Shown here: piece by piece, positions 34,738 to 43,756 of the stretch
Layout of the letters: each line of letters begins with the position of its first letter
Position numbering within the stretch: the first letter of the stretch is position 1
Assembly: GCA_028023455.1 (NCBI GenBank)
Contig: JAQFVV010012529.1
Coordinates: 2,292,001 to 2,356,000 of the forward strand
From: Epiperipatus broadwayi
Taxonomy: Eukaryota; Onychophora; Udeonychophora; Euonychophora; Peripatidae
Length of the DNA: 64,000 bases
Direction of reading: 5' to 3'
Notes under the pieces: generated by a model
What the model was told of the DNA's origin: nothing
The model's database searches: none
What the model saw: the letters and a program-made list of their open reading frames with translations, nothing else
Program-made: the position numbers and the translations under genes

Positions 34738-35340
34738 TTATTTTCTTTTCTGTTTATGTATTAACATCCTATTTAATTCTGGTTTTATTTCATTAATGTA
34801 TACACTTTCTTTTATCATCCTTTCATTATATGACTTAATACATTCCAAAGGCTTTATATCAAAATCCCCATGCTTAAATTTATTCATGTGAATGTAAACA
34901 GCAGAATTTTTATCACCTAAATGCTGTTTTAATCTAGTTTTTAATTTATTCTTACTAGTCCCAACATATGTCATTTCTACATTCTTTCTAAAACAATTCA
35001 AACATTTTATCAAATAAACTGAATTCATAATATCTAACCTATTATAGTCCCCATTATTATTAATTAAAAGATTTAAACTAGCTTTCTTTTTATAAACTGG
35101 ACAAATTGAAACATATTTCCTATTAATCGTTTTAACTAATTTCCTAACTTTAATAAATAAATCTTTAGATATATTAAAACCAACATAAATAATCTTTTCT
35201 CTATTCCTACTCCTATCTAATCCTATTCTATTTCTTATTTTATTTATATTTTTATTAGAAAACAAATGTTTAACTACACCCCTAGGATAATCATTCATAA
35301 AACATTCATTCCTAATAATATCAATCTCACTCCCAAACAA
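34738..35340 (-). CDS. GIY-YIG endonuclease region of Penelope-like element, left copy
   Basis: A 200-codon open frame. Residues about 107-115 read S-V-Y-L-I-K-C-L-N-C: the GIY strand plus the C-x2-C zinc-binding pair typical of Penelope proteins. T-Y-V-G-T-S follows near 124 (the YIG strand), then L-K-T-R-L-K-Q-H with the catalytic Arg, S-A-V-Y-I-H ... K-H completing the zinc ligands, and K-E-S-V-Y-I with the metal-binding Glu, then K-P-E-L-N. The endonuclease nicks target DNA to prime reverse transcription. The upstream RT end (F-T-M-E-K-E-Y ... Y-M-D-V) lies in another frame across 35430-35621, so this is a truncated, frameshifted copy. The ATG at 35340 is internal to the original protein. 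Confidence 0.85.
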   Translation of the reverse strand: MFGSEIDIIRNECFMNDYPRGVVKHLFSNKNINKIRNRIGLDRSRNREKIIYVGFNISKDLFIKVRKLVKTINRKYVSICPVYKKKASLNLLINNNGDYNRLDIMNSVYLIKCLNCFRKNVEMTYVGTSKNKLKTRLKQHLGDKNSAVYIHMNKFKHGDFDIKPLECIKSYNERMIKESVYINEIKPELNRMLIHKQKRK

Positions 35341-35621
35341 ATTACTATTTGAACATAACTTAATTGCCCTAATAATTTTATTATTAACAATATTAATTTT
35401 ACTATGATTATCAATATCTGAAAAACAATTATTTGATAATCCAAAAAATGTTTTTTTTTCTAAACACAGATGTTTCTATACTAACACTACCATTCCTATC
35501 AATTTTTTTTAAAAATTCTAACATCCATATATTCTATAGCATTAATATATTCTTTTTCCATAGTAAATTTTATTTTTTCAACTTTACCATTAATATAACT
35601 CAAAAAATTATCTGCATTTCT

Positions 35622-35790
35622 TTTACTATGGAAAAAGAATATATTAATGCTATAGAATATATGGATGTTAGAATTATTAAAAAAATTGATAGGAATGGTA
35701 GTGTTAGTATAGAAACATCTGTGTTTAGAAAAAAAAAACATTTTTTGGATTATCAAATAATTGGTTTTCAGATATTGATAATCATAGTAA
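35622..35790 (+). pseudogene. End of Penelope-like reverse transcriptase, right copy
   Basis: The + frame reads F-T-M-E-K-E-Y from 35622, then Y-M-D-V, S-V-S-I-E-T-S-V-F-R-K and I-I-G-F. This corresponds to the FTmE.E ... FLDV ... YRKPT region at the RT thumb of Penelope-like proteins. After I-I-G-F a frameshift moves the reading to the frame of the endonuclease (S-D-I-D-N-H ...). The mirror piece in the left copy breaks at a different place, just after D-V-R-I. Confidence 0.7.
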
Positions 35791-35848
35791 AATTAATATT
35801 GTTAATAATAAAATTATTAGGGCAATTAAGTTATGTTCAAATAGTAAT

Positions 35849-36454
35849 TTGTTTGGGAATGAGATTGATATTATTAGGAATGAATGTTTTATGAATGATT
35901 ATCCTAGGGGTGTAGTTAAACATTTGTTTTCTAATAAAAATATAAATAAAATAAGAAATAGAATGGGATTAGATAGGAGTAGGAATAGAGAAAAGATTAT
36001 TTATGTTGGTTTTAATATATCTAAAGATTTATTTATTAAAGTTAAGAAATTAGTTAAAATGATTAATAGGAAATATAATGTTTCAATTTGTCCAGTTTAT
36101 AAAAAGAAAGCTAGTTTAAATCTTTTAATTAATAATAATGGGGACTATAATAGGTTAGATATTATGAATTCAGTTTATTTGATAAAATGTTTGAATTGTT
36201 TTAGAAAGAATGTAGAAATGACATATGTTGGGACTAGTAAGAATAAATTAAAAACTAGATTAAAACAGCATTTAGGTGATAAAAATTCTGCTGTTTACAT
36301 TCACATGAATAAATTTAAGCATGGGGATTTTGATATAAAGCCTTTGGAATGTATTAAGTCATATAATGAAAGGATGATAAAAGAAAGTGTATACATTAAT
36401 GAAATAAAACCAGAATTAAATAGGATGTTAATAGATAAACAGAAAAGAAAATAA
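35849..36454 (+). CDS. GIY-YIG endonuclease region of Penelope-like element, right copy
   Basis: A 201-codon open frame, about 97% identical in protein to the left copy: about five substitutions and one inserted Asn (K-Y-N-V-S). All GIY-YIG hallmarks are kept: V-Y-L-I, C-x2-C, Y-V-G, the Arg in L-K-T-R-L-K-Q-H, the Glu in K-E-S-V-Y-I and the Asn in E-L-N. The frame continues upstream of the ATG into S-D-I-D-N-H and is separated from the RT end by one frameshift. It cannot act alone because the RT domain is truncated. Confidence 0.85.
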   Translation: MFGNEIDIIRNECFMNDYPRGVVKHLFSNKNINKIRNRMGLDRSRNREKIIYVGFNISKDLFIKVKKLVKMINRKYNVSICPVYKKKASLNLLINNNGDYNRLDIMNSVYLIKCLNCFRKNVEMTYVGTSKNKLKTRLKQHLGDKNSAVYIHMNKFKHGDFDIKPLECIKSYNERMIKESVYINEIKPELNRMLIDKQKRK

Positions 36455-36674
36455 TAGGTTTTTAATTAAATGTTTTAAAGGATATATATATAGATTTTTT
36501 TTTTTTTTAATAAAAGGAAATTGTTTCTCTTTGAGTTGTGTTTGTTGGTAATAGGAAAGGGGAGTGAGATAAGGTATATTTTTGGTTATGAATATATTTT
36601 GTAATTTTTTGTTTATTTATTTATTTTTATGGAATATGTGTTATTTGTTATATATATTATTTTATTTTAGTGTG

Positions 36675-36710
36675 CCTTGAAAAAGACTATATAAAATAGT
36701 CGAAATGTTG
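36675..36710 (+). other. Hammerhead-like terminal motif of the Penelope-like element
   Basis: CCTTGAAAAA, a perfect 6-bp stem (GACTAT-ATAAA-ATAGT-C), then GAAATGTTGG lies 220 bp after the endonuclease stop. The inverted copy is at about 34493-34531. The layout mimics CUGAUGA-stem II-GAAA of the type I hammerheads found in Penelope-like elements, but the CUGAUGA block is degenerate. It is most likely a ribozyme relic. Confidence 0.45.
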
Positions 36711-36836
36711 GATATTTTTTCTCCATATAATAGTCATATAAAAAACAAGTTTTAAAAAGGAGTTAGTTTGTTTTATTTCTATTTTGGATTTTATGAACTA
36801 TTTTGAAAAGAACTATGTGCTTGATATATTAAATTA

Positions 36837-36850
36837 CTAGATTTTATAGA
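36837..36850 (+). repeat. Target-site duplication of the Penelope-like insertion, right copy
   Basis: CTAGATTTTATAGA, exact copy of 34414-34427. The interrupted LINE frame resumes here with L-D-F-I-D-I. Confidence 0.8.
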
Positions 36851-36960
36851 TATATGATTGTTTTAGGAAATGTTGTTAAAGTTATCAGATGAAAGTAGAA
36901 CTAAAGATAAATGCCAAAAAAACTAAAGTAATGTTCAATGAATTTTCTTAGAAAAAGAAA
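36837..36960 (+). pseudogene. RTE-like LINE fragment, copy 2, right part of RT
   Basis: After the Penelope-like insertion the RT resumes: L-D-F-I-D-I, then K-I-N-A-K-K-T-K-V-M-F-N-E near 36908-36945. The family pattern is L-R-F-A-D-D-I-V-L-F ... M-N..K-T-K-V-M-F-N. It joins the left part that ends at 34427. Confidence 0.65.
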
Positions 36961-37325
36961 ATAAAGTTGCTGGAATTTAGTTTGGTGATGTGATCAGGCT
37001 GATGATGGGCTTCACATGTGGTGGCCAGTGGAATGATGTAGTGCCTGATCAAGAGTTCCTGATGTCTTGTGGTAGGGGATGTTAGTTCATCAAAAACTAG
37101 GTATTGTTTTTGATACATTTTTTGCTCAATTTCTCTTTTTCTTTTAGTTTAAGTCCTCAAGAATAAAGAAAATAATGATGAGGGAAGGTTTAATAGGCTG
37201 GCAGTACTTATTTGTGGTCTTTACTCGAAGCTGTACAGTCATGAATGAGTGAATTTTCAACTGAATTTGTGTGCAGGAGTTTAACCAGCAACAAAAAATT
37301 GTACGTTTAGGCAGCTATCATGGAA
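36961..37325. other. Unassigned sequence between LINE pieces
   Basis: Probably decayed LINE sequence, but I recognise no motif in it. Confidence 0.4.
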
Positions 37326-39088
37326 ATAAAAGACCTAAAAAATATTAACTCAAAGTGGAATGTCTAATCCATTCTGGCTAGGCTGTTGTATCTGCTGATA
37401 ATAATATTAAAAATAATGACAAAGCAGAAGGGAGTGTGCAAAACTCTTCAAAACCAGAATGGAGGACTGCACTGGTAGCTAAAGAGCTGTCAAAATTTAA
37501 ATATAGTATAATTGCTCTTAATGAAACTCATCTCCCAGAAGAAGGAATTTTAATAGAATAGTTGAATAGACACAAGTTTTTTTGAAAAGCCAATTTAATC
37601 AGTGAAAGGAAAATTATGATTTTATATTCATGCTAAAGTCTAATTTAGTATCTTCTATTGTTGGAATTTCTCATTCTATCAATGAAAGATTAATGGCAAA
37701 AACATTCACACAGTGGTACTAGTGCTCATTTTGTTATTCCCTATGCTCTAACCTTAGATTTAGGCAGGTAAGTTTTTATTCCTTGTTAGATAGCATTGCC
37801 ATAGCAATATCGTTCAAAGATTGATTCTTTTTTCTTGGAGATTTTAATGCACATGTTGGTATGAATCATAGACTTTGGCCAAAAGTTACTGAAAATGAGG
37901 GTATTGTTTCTCTAATTCAAATGGTTTGTTTTATTGAATTTTTGCACAATGTATACTGATTATTACAAACACTTTCTTTAGGCAGAAAAACCACTATAAA
38001 GGAATGGATGCATGTATGCTCACTGTAATAGCATTTAATAGGAGTCAGAATGCCAGAAAAATTCACATTATATGAACAATTACAAATGCAGATTATTGGT
38101 CAGATCATAGATTTATACATTACATGATTAAAATGATAATTTCATTAAAAAATAAATATTATTTCAATCATATTCGTAGAATATTGATGTTTAAAAGAAT
38201 CGGCTATACATATTAAATTTTATTAACTATTAAAAACTAAAATTGCTAATTTGGATCTTTAGAACTGACATATTACTGGAGCATAGAATTCTCTTAAAGG
38301 GTGTGTTATGGATATAGCAATCTATTCTTGGATGCACTAAAAAGAACAGGTGTTTGTCAATGGTCTTATTAGTGCTTTGATTAAAAGGAACATGGCATTG
38401 TCTGTTTAGCAGAATAATAGATTAAATGAGGAACTCTACAATAAATAAAAAATCTGAAGGCAGAAATCCACAAGAGTTGTAAATGATGGGTAGATAAAAT
38501 CTGTAAAGAAGATACTGACATTTGCTGATCATGATTATTCTAGACCTTTTTTGATGTAAGCAACATGTATACCTGGGAAATAGTATCATAATCCTATTAA
38601 ATCAAAAAATGGCATTCTCTTATATGACAACAGTGATAATTTTGATAATATTTTGAATAATGATATAAAGAATGAGATGACTTTTAATAATGTATTCATT
38701 TAATCTACACATTTAGATTTGGATAAAGATATCCAGCTTAGTGAAATCAAACAGCTTTTTGTAATTTTAAAATGGAAAGGCTGAAGATCTGATTAAATAT
38801 CTTGAGAAAGTTTTAAAATATTGTGTCAATATGTTAGCTTCAAAAATATTGGAATTTTTTAAGAATATATGGACTAATGTAATTATGCTATTTGGTTTTA
38901 AAGAGCTTTTCTTGTTAATAGTTTTTAAAAATGAAAGGAATAGACAAAAATGCAGTAATTCTCATAGAATATCATTATTATCTGCTACAGCAAAGGTACT
39001 TTTAAGAATGATGAATGGCCATCAGGGATTCAATGTGGTTTTAGAGCATCAAAAAATATTACAGGCATGATTTTTGTTGCCAGGCAAA
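37326..39088 (+). pseudogene. Second LINE type, endonuclease and RT fragments
   Basis: Broken frames give W-R-T-A-L-V-A-K-E-L and I-I-A-L-N-E-T-H-L near 37464-37530 (family pattern R-T-A-L-V-A-R-E-L ... A-A-L-S-E-T-R). Then I-S-H-S-I-N-E-R-L near 37664-37695, F-L-G-D-F-N-A-H-V-G-M-N-H near 37834-37870 and E-W-M-H-V-C near 38000, completing the endonuclease. RT pieces follow: F-F-K-N-I-W and R-I-S-L-L in a 79-codon frame (38831-39070), then Q-C-G-F-R-A-S and M-I-F-V-A-R-Q-M-Q near 39031-39095. These follow the common animal LINE annotated as craniofacial-development-protein-2-like. It differs from the RTE-like copies and seems to be inserted in one. Confidence 0.6.
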
Positions 39089-39240
39089 TGCAAAAAAAGT
39101 GTTAGATACAAAAGAGTCTAGGAAAACACTATACATAGGATGAGTAGATAAGAAAGTTAGCTGAAGTGATGTGGAGAAAGGAAGCTATGGATCATAAAAA
39201 TTGGATTAAGCAACCTTCTACAATATATTTACAATGAAAA
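39089..39240 (+). pseudogene. RTE-like LINE tail
   Basis: K-V-L-D-T-K-E-S-R near 39096, followed by I-R-K-L-A-E-V-M-W-R-K-E-A-M-D-H-K-N-W-I-K at 39150-39210 (family pattern D-E-I..A...W...A.DR..W). This is the C-terminal end of the RTE-like element, so copy 2 appears to resume after the second LINE. Confidence 0.55.
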
Positions 39241-42200
39241 TGTTGACTCAAAATTGTATGCACATTTCATGACAGCTTAGTAATGAGAAACTACAAGAAT
39301 GCAATTTACAGATTGAAGGTGCTAAAAAAGGAAAACTTGTTCTGAAATCCATTTTTAATTGTAATTGATTTTTATTTCAGATGGCCAACTATTCACTGGA
39401 CATTTTTCTGTTTGATTTGTTCATATTATTATTACTCATAAATACATACAAGGCTTTTAAACTTAAAAAAAATCTGGTTAAATTATTAAATTACAAAGCT
39501 TCAGTTTTTTTTAAGTGCTATAAAAAATTTTAAATCTATAAATACTTTTGTATATATTGTGCCATTACAATTTAGTCATTAGCTAAATTTATAGTAATGT
39601 GCATGTAAGAAAATGTAAAACCAAAATCATCATCACATTTTTATATAACAATAAATGAAGCTGTAGGGCATCCAAGTTTAAACCCTACAAGATCCAGTTT
39701 TAAAAGCTTTAGACAGAAAGAGAGTGGGTCAACAATTATATTCTTTATTTGTTTGTGTGTTGATAGAAAGGTAATACACACATTTAAATTATTCAATATT
39801 TAATTTTTCTGTTAAAAAGCAATGTTATAACGCATATGTATAGGCAGTGTGTGTTATAAAAGCTATTTAGTTAGCCACTTTTAAATATCAGATATATTAA
39901 ACTTTCTTTAAAACTAACCTATGCTTGATCAATTCTAATATCTTATTCTATACTTCTATTTTGCTTTTCTATAATTATAATTGGAATTTAAAAGCTAAGG
40001 ATTTAATTTTAAATATTAGGGTTATAATTACTAAGCTGGCAATTAGATTATTGTAATGACAGTTTATGAATGATTTGAAATGATAAAGTATGTGTGTACA
40101 TTACATACAGAAATTTACATTTATTAAATATTGAAAGAAAAAGAAGGGTTAAATCTGTCAAATTATTTTTTTACAAATCTGTTGACTCAGATATCTATTT
40201 TTGTAGCAATTTTGTTTTTATAAATGATTGTTTGTCATTTTGGGAGCTTAAGCTTGGTGGGAACTCTAATTTTGAAATTGTCTTATCTTAAGATTAAAGA
40301 AAAGAAACTCCAATTTTAGATATTACAGATATACGTGAAAAGGAAAAAGGATTAAGTCTATTTTTTTTTAAGACAAAAGTGTCTGAAAACCAGGTGTGTG
40401 ATTTTTTGGGTTGGTCAAAAATAGCAATTCACACTATCACTCTAATTGGGTGAGTTGACTCAAAAAATCGGATATAAAAGCAGTCTGGAAAATCAGTTGA
40501 GCTATTAGATTATTGTTATTATAATATATTGTGAGAGAGACTTTTTAAAAATTATTGAAACTAAAGCAGACAAACATTTTTAGTTCTGCTAGATAGTTTT
40601 TTTTTTAAATCATTTTTTATGAAGTTTTGAATGTTGAAAATATAAGAAATGACGGGGTAGAAAAATTAGATATGTGTCCCATCAAGACCTGACCATCGTG
40701 GAGCTGCAGATCATATAGGAAAGAAAAGATGTCTTGTCTGAAAAATAATATTCTACACCTTTCAACTGACCAGAGAAATAAGATGTTTTTAAATAGAAAG
40801 AAGAAAACATTCACCTGCATTCGAAAGAGATCAGAAAGATGAATTAATCTACTGATAAATATTAATCATCAAGTCCAATTAATTGTTCCAGTAACTGAGT
40901 TTAAAACCCAGGAAATTTATAAACGTGAAAACAACTGCTGTATTTCATCCACTAAAAGAATCATGCTTGACAGGAAGAGAAGAAAAATTAATATAAAGAT
41001 TTCCAAATTGTCCACTAAAGCAAATAACCTCAATAGGATCATCATCATCAAATAATTATACACTTTAAGAAAGAGATTGTTCCAAAGAAACACGGAAATT
41101 GTTGCTGCCAAAGATAGACATTAAACAAGAGAAATTTGACTCATTAGAAGTCGCTACAAAGAACTGGTAGTATAAAAAAATTTTTTGATATATTTTCTTT
41201 ATGATAGCAGAGTCTTAATAAAATTTTAGCAATAAAGTGGTATATTTTATTTAAAGAACTTTTAAAGACTATTCAGATCAATTAAAACCAAGAATGTCTT
41301 ACTAATAATAACTTTGAGCTTCATAAATGATCTTGAATGTATCAAAATTATTTGTTTATTAATTTACAGTTATGAAATATTAATGTGTAAAATAATTTTT
41401 TGTATTATTATTTTGGTTTTAAATAATATTTTGCTATTATGGGATAAAACACGCACATACATAATAATATTTATATGTGTATAATTGCGAGTGAATGTGA
41501 AGTAATAAGCAGTGTTAAAATATTAAATTATTTTGTTTTAAGAAAGTATAGCATTTCAGAAGTAGAAGGGAGGGGGAGAAAATGATTTAGAACTTGTTCG
41601 GTAAAACTTGCTCTTTCAATTCTACTAACATTTTTTTTAACATTCTGCTTACATGTTAGATTATAAGGTGTGTGTGCCAATGAGTGAATATTTTTTTTTA
41701 TGAAATACCTTTCTTGTGGATGGAACATTTTAACAAATCGGTTACCCAATTTAATACAATATACTTTTGAAATACATTTACGGGAAAGGGGGAAGAATTT
41801 AAAATTTAATGTTATGATTTTAAAACAGTCGATTATGATTATTGTTGTTATTGTTAATATAAATTTTCATGTAAATATAGAAATTTTTATGTATATGTTA
41901 GAAATGCAGTAATAAATATTAGTTTATGTTATTAAACGAGGCGTATATATTTCATTAAGAGTAGTCTTTATTAAGTGTGATCATTCATCATCAATGGTTG
42001 AATATTAGTTGTTTAAGATATGATTGAATATGCTAAGATTAACAATAATTATGAATTTCGTTATAAAAATTAGGTTTATGTTTAGGCTTAGTCCTAAAGC
42101 TGTGGTTGAAACCATTGTCATTATCATTATCATCATCGTCATCATCACTTTGCTGTTTAAATATTTAAAGGCCATAAATAAATATTGATTTCATAGTATT

Positions 42201-42480
42201 TAGTGATTTCTTAGTATTATTATAACCACCATCCCCTCATCTATTTCATGCAAGGATGAGTGAATTGCCATTCTAAATTAATAATAATCTGAGCTAGTAA
42301 AACTTATAAAAAAAATATTGAAACACCTTTGTTATGCTAAGATCTAAGAAATGATTTATGTCTAATGAATTTAATGAATTCCACTTCAGTTTAAAGATGT
42401 TTTATGTTACCTAGGTGTTTACTTAAATATTAGTGCATACAGTGCTATGGGTCTAAAAATCAAAATCATACATTTTGTAA
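39241..42480. other. A+T-rich sequence, no supported gene
   Basis: Mostly low-complexity A+T-rich sequence. A TATA-like motif (40473-40480) lies about 250 bp before an ATG-led frame (40729-40842) that continues for 70 more codons after one TGA (to 41055). The peptide is lysine/arginine-rich and unrecognised, so I do not call a gene. Confidence 0.4.
40473..40480 (+). promoter_or_regulatory. TATA-box-like motif
   Basis: TATAAAAG in a locally less A+T-rich context (CTCAAAAAATCGGATATAAAAGCAGTCTGG region). Such motifs arise by chance in A+T-rich DNA. No gene is confirmed downstream. Confidence 0.2.
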
Positions 42481-42487
42481 GAAATAA

Positions 42488-42600
42488 GGTACCAAAAGGG
42501 ATTCAAACCCGGTACATGTGAAAAGGTTATTAGATATAACTGTGGCTAGATTCAAATAATCTAGTGGCGCCCTGATAGACCCTATTCACTTGTTGTTCAC
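42488..42600 (-). repeat. Repeat fragment with tRNA-like B box and LTR-start motif
   Basis: On the minus strand it reads AGGGCGCCACTAGATTATTT, then GAATCTAG, like the left ends of the solo-LTR-like elements (AGGGTGCYA-CTAG ... TTTGAACCTAG). Further on is CCGGGTTTGAATCCC, which resembles a tRNA T-arm/B box. It may be a SINE or an LTR fragment. Confidence 0.35.
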
Positions 42601-43270
42601 TTAGACATGCACTTGACATCAAATCAAGAAATGAAAGTGAGTAAAATCTACAGTTGGATATACCTGAGAAGATATTTTATTGAGTTACTAGTGTACTCAC
42701 TCACTTGATTTCCATATACCTGAGTTATAGTAGTCGTTCTTAATAATTTGTTTATAATTATTGATATTGTGATATCTTGAGGAATCTAATTATAGAAGTA
42801 TGTTTCATTTAATCCAATGACCCTTAATATGATTGATAACGTAGTCTGACCTTTTTGTTTAATAGCCACTACTCAGGTATTCTTCTCATAATTTAATTTA
42901 AGCTACAATGCTTTTCGTTTATTAGTTACAATATTTATATTTGAATCTTAATTTCTTAATTGAAATAATATTTCATTATTTTAATCCTTTTGATCATTTT
43001 TAAATTTAGTTACAAATAAAATAAAAGCTACAATGCTTTTCGTTTATTAAGCTAAAGATTTATATTGGAATCTTTTTGAGATAAAATAAATATTATAATT
43101 CTCTTTGATTACTTTATTTAATATACTCGGATCTTATTTATCATTGAACTCGTTTAATATGTTACAATATATATATATTGTAATAATTATTTGAATGAAT
43201 CACATTTATACTATGGATGCTATTAAGTCATAATGGTTTGATATGTATTATAATTAGCTTTTATATAGAC

Positions 43271-43748
43271 CAGTGATTCTCAATCTGTGGTACACATATC
43301 ATTGGTGATGTATGATAGACTTATAAATAGCACACAAAAAATAAACTATTTTTGAAAAATATTTAAATTATTTATTCAACTAATATAAAACTAGTATTAA
43401 AAAAAAAAACTACATCTCCATTATATTGATTACTGCTTTTGTCAACTCTTAGTCATAGACAAAAATGATTAGGCTTATTGCATTTGAAGTTAAATGCCAT
43501 TTTAGTGCCACACAACACAATTATATTTTTACATAGATTTTTACTTTTGGAAATAATAGTATTAATAAAGACACTTTGTTTCTGAATGAATTAAACATTT
43601 AACTTTTATTATGGTAATTATATTTTGGTTACCAAAAAAATTAAAATAAATATTTTTTATTTGCCTATCTTTTTTATTTTTATTTTGCTGCCAAAACTTT
43701 GATATTCCTTGGGTGGTATGTGGAACCCAAAAGATTGAGTGTTGTTTT
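43271..43748. mobile_element. hAT-type element remnant
   Basis: The left end CAGTGATTCTCAATCTGTGG matches a common animal hAT terminus. The right end has a degenerate GATTGAGTGTTG. Flanks ATATAGAC (43263-43270) and CTATAGAC (43749-43756) form an 8-bp target duplication with one mismatch. The interior has no transposase. Confidence 0.5.
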
Positions 43749-43756
43749 CTATAGAC

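Larger units (their letters stand above)
34428..36836. mobile_element. Penelope-like retroelement, head-to-head inverted dimer
   Basis: Two 5'-truncated copies face each other. The left copy reads on the minus strand (arm 34423-35567) and the right copy on the plus strand (arm 35622-36782). The 54-bp spacer belongs to the left copy and continues its coding sequence. The right copy has about 54 bp more at its 3' side. Each copy holds the end of the reverse transcriptase (F-T-M-E-K-E-Y, then E-Y-M-D-V) and a GIY-YIG endonuclease, which together are diagnostic for Penelope-like elements. Flanks carry a 14-bp target duplication. Such inverted arrangements are well known for Penelope-like insertions. 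Confidence 0.88.
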
